Part shown: positions 12,887 through 21,600 of the stretch, piece by piece
Layout: the number at the start of each line of letters is the position of its first letter
Numbering within the stretch: the first letter of the stretch is position 1
NCBI RefSeq assembly: GCF_950295315.1
Contig: NC_080176.1
Span: 31,007,669 to 31,071,668, forward strand
DNA from: Erinaceus europaeus
Taxonomy: Eukaryota > Chordata > Mammalia > Eulipotyphla > Erinaceidae
DNA length: 64,000 nt
Direction: 5' to 3'
Program-made: the position numbers and the translations under genes
Notes under the pieces: generated by a model
Told to the model about the DNA's origin: nothing
The model's input: only the letters and a program-made list of their open reading frames with translations
Database searches by the model: none

Positions 12887-12904
12887 TGTTTCTCTCTTCC
12901 CTTC
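12706..12904. repeat. (TTTC)n/(TTCC)n polypyrimidine tract
   Basis: About 180 bp with only C and T on the + strand (12706-12886), laid out as TTTC blocks, TTCC blocks, TTCC blocks, TTTC blocks. The open frames here on both strands are products of this repeat. Confidence 0.97.
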
Positions 12905-14719
12905 TTGGTGTGTAGGCTGTGATTTGTAATGTCCAGTAAGTATACCAATAAGTCACCTACTCAGTGATATTTTTGAGTTTTAAGAATTTTGTGTTTACTA
13001 AGAAGTATATGAAAACGTGTTTGCCACTAAAGCGCTTGCTTTGGAAACTGCAACATCTAAACCAGATGCCTCCACTGTGTTTTGATTGTCTGCCTTCATT
13101 TGGAACAACTTTTGGAACATGCTCCTGTTTTTGTTTTCAGGTCTTAGGTGTACACTATATGTGCCAGTGAATTATATATCATAAAACACACACCAAAAAA
13201 AAAAAAGAAATGATTTGTTAAAGAGTGAGATGAAAAACATGTTACAGATATTTTAATGTTGTTTCACTTTACCATAAGAAACATCTTGCAGAACACTAGG
13301 ATAGACAGAAATAATCCCCAAGACAGGTGGATGGTGAAGGTGTTACATGAAAGGCATATCCTGTAACTATGGAGGTGATGGGCAAAGTTAGAGTTGGTAC
13401 CATTGATTTGGAGCAACAGCAGGGATACCTGAGCTCTTCATGGCCCCTCAAAAGAGAGAAATGGATTTGTCTAAGTGGCTGAATGGTTGGATGTCAGCGG
13501 GTATGTGAAGAGACAGGTTACTATTCTGTTTCCAGAGAGAAGGACACATGAGGGTGGTCACAGGTAATGTGAGCAACTAGTGATTTTTTGGAGGAGCTGC
13601 CCTATGACCAGCAACTTATTTTTAGTGACTTGAACTGCTAAGGAGGAAGTGAGGCTTGAAGTCAGTGGGAAAACAGTAGATTGTAGTAGAGGAAACTTCA
13701 GCTGGGGAGAGACTAAGAGAACTGGCTTTCCCATAAAGCCTCTTTTATGTTCAGTTACACTTTAACTTCTTTTGTGACTACTACAGAGTTTTCCATTAAA
13801 TGATTTATCTAGTTAGTCCTGTCCCTTCTTCTTTTGGACTAAATCATGGGAACTGTTACTTGTATCTATGGTCAAAGCTAAGTTCTTAAGAACTGGGAAG
13901 CTCATTTCAGTTATATTCTCTATTTTCAAATTTACTTTTTCTTTCATTCTCTCATTGGAGGAGATAGATGTGTAGCTACTGCCTAAGCGGCTCCTGTGAA
14001 CACAATAGATCTGAGCCCTTCAGGATTCAGTCTGGCATATGAAGTGAAGAAATAGCCACATGGACTTTTCTGAGAGGCAGAATTTTTCCTTGCACAGGAT
14101 AGAGCTTTAATTGAATCCAAATCACATCTCACCCTATGAGTGCTGGAGAGCAGTACATTTTTAACTAGGAAGAACATCAATTATTTATCCGCCATGATAC
14201 TAATTCATCCTGAATGTATGCCTTCAAGCTGACTATTCACCCCTGCACAACCACTGATGTAATTCCATTATTTTCCTATATTCAGCCAGGAGCTCTGAAG
14301 ATTTCTTAGCTGTGTGTTTTTTTGAGGCTATTATTTTTTTTAAAGTGTACTAAAATGTTTACTTAGTGATATCTTGCAGTGTTACTGAAAAGAGGAAAAT
14401 CATGGAGAATCCTACTGCTTTGACTCCTTCTACACCTTCCATACCTGAGGGTCTTTGGAGTGCCCCCTTCTGGGAATCCTGTTCACTCACATTATGCTTT
14501 CAGAAGCCCAATGATGTTTGCTCTCTTTACTTTGATGTTGCTGCTTTACTTGTCCTTTGATCTCTCTAACTCCCTGTTAAAGATGTTTCCCACTGGAGAA
14601 TGGTTTTTGTATCCTCCTAGTGTCTTCTCCCCACAGAGCTCCTACCAATTTATTCACATTCAGGTTGCCCATGAATAGTAATTGTAATGATAGTGGTCTC
14701 CACAAGCTTTTGTTTTCTT

Positions 14720-14842
14720 TTTTTTTTTTTCTCCTGAGCTCTGTTGAGCTATGACATATAGCCGTGCTAGAGACTGAACATGGGATCTCAGAGCCTCAAG
14801 CATGAAAGTTGTTTATCACCATTATGCTATCTTCCCAGCCCA
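14720..14842 (-). mobile_element. Family B SINE, diverged
   Basis: T-run, GAGACTGAACATGGGATC, AGAGCCTCAAGCATGAAAG and CCATTATGCTATCTTCCC. Confidence 0.8.
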
Positions 14843-14867
14843 GCCAAACTTTTTTTTTTTTTTTTTT

Positions 14868-15140
14868 GCCTTCAGGGTTATTGCTGAGGCTTGGTGCCTT
14901 GCACTATGAGTCCCTACTCCTGGCAGCCATCCCTTTTTTTTTTTTTCTTTCTGTCTTTGTTATTGTTGGATAGGACAGAGAGAAATTGAGAGAGGAGGGG
15001 AAGACAGAGAGGGGGAGAAAGATAAACACCTGCAGACCTGCTTCACTGCTTGTGACGTGACCCCCTCTGCAGGAGGGGAGCCTGGAATCCTTGTTTGAGT
15101 ATGTGTGCTTAACCCGGTGTGCTATTGTCCACCCCCGTGA
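14868..15140 (-). mobile_element. Family A SINE
   Basis: CCTTCAGGGTTATTGCTGAGG, GGATAGGACAGAGAG, CCCCCTCTGCAGGAGGGGAG and TAACCCGGTGTGCTATTG. Part of the B-box region is missing. Confidence 0.88.
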
Positions 15141-15174
15141 TCCTCCCAGTCAAGCATTTCTTAGGCCCTTTGTG

Positions 15175-15360
15175 CTATAGTATTGTAAGCACTTAATTCA
15201 CAGTAACTGGTTTAACTCTTAAAACAATCCTATAAGGCAAATACTATTATTATCCCTTTGTTATGAGTTAGAAAATTATCAAGTAGTTTTACTAGTGAGC
15301 ATAGTATAATGTCTGAAATTAAAAAAAAAGAAGCAGCTGCCTTGCCAAGGGTCAATCATT
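15175..15360 (+). mobile_element. Possible MIR/L2 fossil
   Basis: AACAATCCTATAAGGCAAATAC, TATTATTATCCCTTTGTTATG and CCTTGCCAAGGGTCAATC follow the order of the MIR core and 3' end. Confidence 0.6.
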
Positions 15361-15398
15361 GCTCTCCATTTCTTCATCTGAATATGGACATTAGTGGT

Positions 15399-15495
15399 TA
15401 CCTATCCAGATTCAAAGGAGGTCTCGAAACTTTACATCAGGCTCAACCTGACGCTGTTGACTGGCTACGGAAGAAGGGCAAACGCTAGAAGAAGA
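15399..15495 (+). mobile_element. Vingi LINE, 3'-end fragment
   Basis: About 97 bp matching the last codons and tail of the Vingi copy at 37310-38741. It encodes FKGGLETLHQAQPDAVDWLRKKGKR and then TAG and a short (GAA)n tail. It is severely 5'-truncated. AGTGGT at 15393-15398 and 15496-15501 may be the target duplication. This copy keeps the natural stop codon that the larger copy has lost. Confidence 0.8.
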
Positions 15496-15539
15496 AGTGG
15501 TACTGTCCATAGGATTACAATGGGCCTGCAGTTGTTGCA

Positions 15540-15920
15540 TGAAGCAAATTGTCGGGTTGCATTGCGGGGGAGAGAGGAGACCAGGAACTCGTGGCAGAGC
15601 TGAAAGCAAATCTTTATTTACGCTGATGCCCCAGAGTTGGGTGTGAGCATAGCAGTTTAGGCCACATGGAGCTAGCAAGATGGCCGACTCCGGCTATGCC
15701 CACCAGCCCCTCTCCAGATCAGGATGTGCAAAACTGGAACATCAGTGGGTTTTATAGGGTAAAAACCAGAATTGGCAAGTTGGAAACAGAAATGGCTAGG
15801 AAAGGGAGTGGAGAGAGGCAAAAGGCATGCTGGGAAGGTGAAAGCGTCCTTAGCAACTGTTTTGATGGTTTTAAATGAATTAGCAATACCCTGAGGGGAT
15901 AATGTGGTGGGGATCTTTCA
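15540..15920 (-). mobile_element. Solo LTR, gammaretrovirus-like (ERV1 type)
   Basis: On the - strand it begins TGAAAGATCCCCACC at 15920, like the start of gammaretroviral LTRs. It has a TATA box CCTATAAAACCC (about 15748-15760 on +) and AATAAA (complement at 15613-15618), and ends ...CTTCA near 15540. This gives short inverted termini. The flanking 4 bp are TGCA and GGCA, an imperfect duplication, so the exact ends are uncertain. No internal sequence or second LTR is attached. Confidence 0.7.
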
Positions 15921-16084
15921 GGCAAAACAATGATTATGTAAGCAGAGCAGGGAGGCTGGCTTTAAGGCCCAACAGCAAATGACTAATGAATACCTGCCCT
16001 CACCATAACCAGTGTCACCCCCATCCTCATCTTCATTATCTATGCCTTGAATGAGATGCTTCATACTCCTAGATAAAAATAAAA

Positions 16085-16235
16085 TAGGGTGGGGGCAGAT
16101 AGCATAGTGGTTATGCCAAGAGACTCTCATGCCTGAGGTTCTGAAGTCCTGTGTTCAATCCCCTATACAACCATAAGCCAGAACTGAACAGTGCTCCAGT
16201 TAAAAATAAATAAAAATAAAAAAATAAAATGAAAG
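16085..16235 (+). mobile_element. Family B SINE
   Basis: GGGTGGGGGCAGATAGCATAG, TGTGTTCAATCCCCTATAC and AGTGCTCCAGTTAAAAATAA, with an AAATAAAA tail. It lies between the solo LTR and the provirus. Confidence 0.88.
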
Positions 16236-16450
16236 AGCTTTCCTCTCTTTTCCTGAAAATATAATGGCAGAAAAGAAGTGATGGAAGTGTTCATCTCTTT
16301 TCACTAACTATCCTTTCTTTATCCAATGCTCATCCTCTAAGAGGCCTGGACTGGGGTAGATAGGTGGAGGAGAGGGTAGTGGAAATGGTGGTAAAAGAAA
16401 AATTAACAACCAAGCATGTCTATGGAATCACTCCAGTATTTAATTAAGGC

Positions 16451-16770
16451 TGTTGTATGCTTTACACTGGGTTGTTCTAGCTCTCCCCCTGCCAAGAAAA
16501 TTGGTTCAGTCCTGCTAGTTTCGTGGGCCCACTTGTCCCCGCCCCAAGGAACCCCGAGAGAGTTCCAGAGTTCGAGAGTGCTTGGCGCTGCCGCGGGGAA
16601 AAGAGACAGCAGAGTTCTGTTTGGTGATTAGTTTGTCTTAGTTTATGAATAATCGTTGTTCCTGAATAAAGAAATATAGCTTCCCAGCCCAGCTGTATGT
16701 CTCTGGTCGTCTCTGTTAGCCGCTCGTGAAGCTAGCCCAGCCAGCTGGAGCCTCCGAATTTTTAAGAACA
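16451..16770 (+). repeat. 5' LTR of the ERVK-like element
   Basis: 320 bp, TG...CA ends. A polyadenylation signal AATAAA lies at 16665-16670. The U5-like part after it contains TATGTCTCTGGTCGTCTCTG, which is also in the 3' LTR. CpG content is high for this AT-rich neighbourhood. Confidence 0.9.
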
Positions 16771-16772
16771 AA

Positions 16773-16790
16773 TGGCGCCCAATGTGGACC
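16773..16790 (+). promoter_or_regulatory. Primer-binding site, tRNA-Lys(1,2) type
   Basis: TGGCGCCCAATGTGGACC lies 2 nt after the 5' LTR. It agrees at 15 of 18 positions with the site complementary to the 3' end of tRNA-Lys1,2, as I recall that tRNA. Confidence 0.8.
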
Positions 16791-17109
16791 TGACCTGCGC
16801 ATCTCTCAGATAAGTGAAGACAATTTGGCTACCTATGTACTATGGCCTTCTCTTCTGCTTGTGAAGAGATCTCCAAAGGCTCTTTCGTCACGAGACTGTT
16901 TTGCTGTTTCTGGAACATTTATCTTTGGACCACTCTGTGGTTTCCACTCGCTCGGGCACACTCAAAACAGCCAGAGGAGTCGGGAAGAGCCAGCGGGCAA
17001 GAGGCGAGGCGCGGAGCTGCCTTTTCCACCTGGTGGAACAGCCAGCCAGCCGGCTGCGCCCAGACAACCCCGCGCATCGAGCCCGCAGCCCCGCAGCCCG
17101 CAGGAGGCC

Positions 17110-17253
17110 GACGCCAGCACGCAGGAGCCCGACGCCAGCACGCAGGAGCCCGATGCCACCACACAGGAGCCCGATGCCAACACACTGGAGCCCGATGCCA
17201 ACACACAGGAGCCCGATGCCACCACACAGGAGCCCAATGCCAGCACACAGGCC
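17110..17253 (+). repeat. 21-bp minisatellite inside the ERV (6.9 units)
   Basis: Seven consecutive units of about 21 bp, of the type GATGCCAACACACAGGAGCCC, start at 17110, 17131, 17152, 17173, 17194, 17215 and 17236. The first two units are CpG-rich, and the later ones carry CG-to-TG or CA changes. Confidence 0.95.
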
Positions 17254-17912
17254 AGCCCACAGGAGCCGGCTCTCCACCGCGTGGCGCAGGACACTGGACG
17301 CATGATCCCTCCACGCTGCTCAGCCACTGCGAGCAGGACAGCAGACATGGCAGGGCCATAGTGTAGGGCCGCGGCGGCCTATTATGGTCGCCACCCCTGG
17401 GCACCTCGGCCCGCGCCTTCTACAAGGCTGGCCCGCCCGTCCTCGTGCTATGAATTCTGGACAGATCCCGAACCTCCCGGGCTCCCTGCTGAAACTGGAC
17501 ATTCTGGCCGAGATCTCCAGCTTGGGTCTGAAGGCAGAAGAGCTAAAATACGCAGATATTCATCCAGAGATTGCAACCTGCAATTCCTAGAAGTGAAGCT
17601 GCCCAAGAGACCACCACTGGACAATGCACCCCCCCCAACAACTAAGACAGTACATATCTAAATTTGTGATTGAAATGACATGTCTTCGTAACAAAGGTTT
17701 CTCTCCTTGTGTATTAATGACATGCTTATGTGTATGTTTAAAGTTTGGTAAACAGTAACTTTAAGGTTAAGAATGTAACTTTAAGGCTAAATTCTTACTA
17801 GACAAAGTTAAATGAAAAAGGTTTTCAACGTAATTCTCAAAGATAAAATGAACTTACATTTAAAGTCTAAGGTAAAAATTAGTTAACAATCAATATATTT
17901 TAAGTTGGTCTA

Positions 17913-18158
17913 AACAAAAGGTTAAATAGACTTGTTGATATGTAAAACTCTCCATTACCTTCTCTATTAGAAATGGTAGATTACACAATGGCTATGCTAA
18001 TTATTCTCATGCCTGAGGTTTCCTTTCCTGCGCACACCTAGGGTGTGTCTCCATCTTAAATGGGTGTAACAAAAGGTTAAAAAGACGTTGTTGATATGTA
18101 AAAGTCTCAAATTCCTTCTCTATTAGAAATTTTAGATTGTGCTGTGGTTATGCTAATA
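17913..18158 (+). repeat. About 90-bp duplication inside the ERV, copies 155 bp apart
   Basis: 17913-18003 and 18068-18158 are diverged copies. They share AACAAAAGGTTAAA, TTGTTGATATGTAAAA, CCTTCTCTATTAGAAAT and TATGCTAAT in the same order. A separate AT-rich segment lies between them. Confidence 0.85.
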
Positions 18159-18454
18159 ACAAGTTTTGTTTCATAGTAAGTAAATTGCAGCCAACTGCCT
18201 TTGGGACTCTAGGCCATTCTCCGCCCCCATCCAAATGCCTGTCGAGACATGTATGCCCCCCAGAGGCAAGAAATGGTTTTTTTTTAAGCTGATAAAGTTT
18301 TGCCCACAGAGGCAAAAAAATGGCCCCCTCAGGCCTTCCCTTGGCAGCACACTGGATGTTTCTCCATGTTTGTGCCAGTTTCTTTTTTAAAAAAATGCCT
18401 GTACGATATAAGTTTCTGTTCACCCCACACCCTTGATACTGTAGTCATTTAGTT

Positions 18455-18471
18455 AAAAAGAAAAGGGGGAA
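18455..18471 (+). promoter_or_regulatory. Polypurine tract of the ERVK-like element
   Basis: An uninterrupted purine run, AAAAAGAAAAGGGGGAA, ends 1 nt before the 3' LTR. This is the position expected of the plus-strand primer. Confidence 0.85.
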
Positions 18472-18472
18472 T

Positions 18473-18796
18473 TGTTGTATGCTTTACATTGGGTTGTTCT
18501 AGCTCTCCCCCTGCCAAGAAAATTGGTTCAGTCCTGCTAGTTTCGCTGGCCCGCTTGTCCCCGCCCCAAGGAATCCCGAGAGAGTTCCAGAGTTCCAGAG
18601 TTCGAGAGTGCTTGGCGCCACCGCGGGGGAAAGAGGCAGCAGAGTTCTGTTTGGTGATTAGTTTGTCTTAGTTTATGAATCATTGTTCCTGAATAAAGAA
18701 CTACAGCTTCCTGGCCCAGCCGTATGTCTCTGGTCGTCTCTGTTACCCGCCCGTGAAGCTAGCCCGGCCAGCTGGAGCCTCCGAATTTTAACAACA
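18473..18796 (+). repeat. 3' LTR of the ERVK-like element
   Basis: 324 bp, the partner of the 5' LTR. It has an extra 8-bp duplication (AGTTCCAG twice, about 18583-18598) and its poly(A) signal at 18692-18697. It is followed directly by the TAAGGC target duplication. Confidence 0.9.
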
Positions 18797-20079
18797 TAAG
18801 GCCTGCCAGAAACTCTTCTCATGTTGAGAGAGGCAGAGAGCCTTGCCAGTGTCTCTAGAATTATTTGTATAATTCAGCAGCTGTTTCCCTCAGATGCTTA
18901 CCACACGGGGTAGGGTTATAAAGACGTACAAGTAGAATTGCTGAGGTTCAGACACTTGTGTTCACTGTTCAGCTGAGAGCCACTTAGGCTGTTCTTGTAC
19001 AAATGCATTAGATTATGGTTAAGCAGCTTATGGACATAAAAACACATTAGAACTTTACAGCACTCTATAAATTACAGTTTTTGCAGCATTCACAGCCACA
19101 ATGCTAGGTAATTACATTCATTAATCTACTACTAAGAGCACATAATGTTGCCTCCCAAACGGTACTGTATGTGTCAGTGCTCAGCTGGGAAGGAGAGCCT
19201 TTTCTCCTTTTCTTTATTCACCTCCTCCTGTTCCATTAAACCTTGTGCAGGAAGGTTGTGGATGGCACTTTGAGGGGTTCCTTAATAGAATCCAAGAAAA
19301 CCATTTCTTTCAAGTTTACACTGTGGCAGGAGCCCTTGTAGGTAATCTTTTCATGTTGTACTGCATCTAGTAACTATTTTCTATGCATTTACTTTCTTTT
19401 TGGAAATGGACAGATGTCTCATTTGGAAAACCAGCAGGGGTAGAGTAGTTGAAGAGAGATTTATGATAGCATCAGAGGCAAAATGCTTTTTTGGGCCTTC
19501 TTTATGCCTGTGTGTTGGGATAGTTTACACAGTGGTCATCTTTAAGTTTGGGTGTATCATGGATACAAAAGCTGCTGTTTTCACCCATCAACTTATCTGA
19601 ATTTTCTCTTACCATTCTATATGGTGATGGGAAATGTATTGTCTTTCTCTCTCTCTCACTCTCCCTCTCTTTCTCTCTTTGTCTCTCTCTAAGCTGTATT
19701 TTACTTTCACTTCTTATAAGTTACAGAAGGCAGATTTGGGGGAAATGATGGAAGTTTATATGGTATCATTCCAAAAAGCAGATTGCTTTCCTTGCATTGT
19801 TCAACAACTTATGAAGACCAAGTAATATGCTTATATATGAAAAGAGGGTTTTTTCAACTTTTCAGTAGGGACAGAGTGAGCCCCCAGACCACAGTCTTTG
19901 TCCCAAATTGTGCTCAAGTAGCAACCCTGACTTCTGCATCCATTCTGTTCACACTGGTGCCATGCTGATTGACTCTCTGCAGCTGTCTGGAAGTCCTGGT
20001 GCTTGAGTGTGGCTTCAGTCAAGTGAATCAATAACTTATGTCAACTAGCCCTGCTGTATTCTAAAAGTTGTGCTACCTT

Positions 20080-20165
20080 ACTTAACCCTAATAGCTGCTT
20101 TGTGTGTAAGGTGCTACAATTGTCTCTCATTTTGTGGAAATGAGAAAACAGGCTTCCCAGGGTGT
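20080..20165 (+). mobile_element. Possible MIR/L2 fossil
   Basis: CTTAACCCTAATAGCTGCTTTG, then TCTCATTTTGTGGAAATGAG and AAAACAGGC, follow the MIR/L2 3' layout. Confidence 0.5.
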
Positions 20166-20384
20166 TATGATTTCAACATTGCTTGCATTGCCTGGTACAC
20201 TGAAAGACACTAGATCTCACCTGAATACTCTAGTCTCTAATTTAACTTTTTATAATAAATGTTTCCATCTAGATGACAAACTGCAATTACATTAAGTCAG
20301 AAAATAGCATTTTATTTTATTTTTTTACTTATCATTTCGTAATTGTTTATATTAAATTGGGAAATGTCCCAGGTACTTACAGTT

Positions 20385-20535
20385 TATTAAATCTCGTGAC
20401 CCTATCCTTGTATTTCAGAAGTGGAGATGGTTACTTAAACAGAGTGAAAAATTTGCTCAAGGTTACAAAGACAAAAAGTGGCAACAAAGGTCCTCAAACC
20501 AGATCTGTCTGAATGCCTCCAGAGCACCTGCTTGT
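20385..20535 (+). mobile_element. Possible MIR fossil
   Basis: GTGGAGATGGTTACTTAAAC, TTGCTCAAGGTTACAAAGAC, CAAACCAGATCTGTCTGAATG and CCTCCAGAGCACCTGC follow the MIR order. Confidence 0.6.
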
Positions 20536-20612
20536 GTCTGGTGTAAAGTGGGGGTATAAATGAATGAAGAGTGTGAGTACCAGTGAATTGTTGTAGTTTT
20601 CTTGGAGCAGAG

Positions 20613-20613
20613 T

Positions 20614-20653
<40 letters not shown>

Positions 20654-20767
20654 TCCTTCCTTCCTTCTTTCTTTCCTTCCTTCCTTCCTTCCTTCCTTCC
20701 TTCCTTCCTTCCTTCCTTCCTTCCCCTCCCCTCCCTTGCCCCCTCCTTCTTTCCCTTCTCTTTTTTT
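20613..20767. repeat. (TTTC)n/(TTCC)n polypyrimidine tract
   Basis: TTTC units, then TTCC units, then a CCCCTCC-rich end. A single G near 20737 interrupts it. Confidence 0.97.
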
Positions 20768-20894
20768 GCAGAGCTGGGGCCTTACACTTGCTTGATTTCA
20801 CCACACACACTGTCTCCAACTCCTCCAACCCCCAACAAGGTTATCTCTGGAGCTAGGTGCTGACACTACAAAAGCACCAATCCCAATGGTCATT

Positions 20895-21060
20895 TACCCC
20901 TTTTTAAAATATTTTATTTGTTAGGAAAGAGAGAAATTGAGAGGGGAGAAAGGGGGAAGATACAAAGGGAGATAGATACACACCTACAGACCTGCCTCAC
21001 CTCCCTTTGTGGGTGGGGAGTGAGGGCTTAAACCTGGTTAACACTGCTGGTTTCCTTGGG
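20895..21060 (-). mobile_element. Family A' SINE
   Basis: TTAAAATATTTTATTTGTTAGG, ACAGACCTGCCTCACCTCC and GGGAGTGAGGGCTTAAACC. The head is decayed. Confidence 0.7.
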
Positions 21061-21079
21061 CTGCTTTTTAATTTAGTGA

Positions 21080-21202
21080 GGGAAATATATTGTAGCACTG
21101 GAGGTTCTCACATGCCATGGTACAAGATGTCGTGCCTTGGTTTGGTCCTGGTCCTTGTGCATGGCAAGGCATCCTATGTAGTGAGTTATCTCTCTGGCCC
21201 CC
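21080..21202 (-). mobile_element. Family D SINE-like unit
   Basis: On the - strand GGGCCAGAGAGATAACTCAC and ATGCCTTGCCATGCACAAGG match the head at 5672. Old and approximate. Confidence 0.45.
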
Positions 21203-21239
21203 TGGAATCAAGTTCTTTTGTGGAGGAATAGCCTAGAGC

Positions 21240-21600
21240 TGCTACTGCTGCTGCTGCTTCTTCTTCTCCTTCTTGGTCATCTTCTTTTTGTTGTTGTTGT
21301 TGGCCTCCAGGGCTTGGTGCTTGCACCACAAATCCACTGTTCCTGGAGGCTATTTTTCCCTTTTGTTGTTTTATCGTTGTTGTGGTTATTATTGTTGTTA
21401 TTGATGTCGTTGTGGTTGGATAGGACAGAGAGAAATAGTGTGAGGAGGGGAGAAAGATAGACATCTGCAGACTTGCTTCATTGCCTGTGAAGCGACCCAC
21501 CTGCTGGTGGGGAGCCAGGGGCTCCACCGGGATCCTCACGCCAGTCCTTGCGCTTTGTGCCACCTGCACTTGACCCACTGTGCTACCTAGCCTGACCCCC
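21240..21600 (-). mobile_element. Family A SINE with target duplication
   Basis: TAGCCTAGAGCT occurs on both sides (21228-21239 and 21600-21611). The left end is a CTG/CTT-rich stretch grown from the A-rich tail. The rest is a full-length copy. Confidence 0.88.

Larger units (their letters stand above)
16726..17361 (+). other. Open frame of 211 codons across the ERV leader; no recognised product
   Basis: The longest + frame in the element begins inside the 5' LTR, crosses the primer site and the 21-bp minisatellite, and stops at 17359-17361. Its second half is rich in P, Q, A and S, with a DASTQEP-type heptad repeated. Because the repeat period is a multiple of 3 and the region is GC-rich, several other frames on both strands are also open. 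The opening is therefore weak evidence of coding. It resembles no gag domain I know. Treat it as a probable chance frame. Confidence 0.25.
16451..18796 (+). mobile_element. Non-autonomous ERVK-like provirus, complete with two LTRs
   Basis: A whole LTR retrotransposon insertion of 2,346 bp, flanked by a perfect 6-bp target duplication TAAGGC (16445-16450 and 18797-18802). Two direct LTRs of 320 and 324 bp both begin TGTTGTATGC and end in ACA. A primer-binding site follows the 5' LTR after 2 nt, and a purine tract precedes the 3' LTR. A 6-bp duplication plus a lysine-type primer site point to class II (ERVK, betaretrovirus-like). The 1.7-kb interior has a GC-rich first part with a 21-bp minisatellite and an AT-rich second part with an internal duplication. 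No gag, protease, pol or env reading is recognisable, so it must have been mobilised in trans, as ETn is by MusD in mouse. The LTRs differ at roughly 20 positions plus a few indels, so it is not a very recent insertion. Confidence 0.9.

Noticed and set aside
12706..12904. CRISPR-like or phage-type repeat arrays
   Set aside because: The window is mammalian. The repeats are microsatellites without spacers.
12634..12956. Overlapping open frames (K/E/R-rich and F/S/L-rich) on both strands
   Set aside because: They are translations of the TTTC/TTCC tract and have no independent coding signal.
16888..17404. Five overlapping open frames in the ERV leader as genes
   Set aside because: Openness on both strands is explained by GC richness and a 21-bp repeat divisible by 3. 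No domain is recognised.
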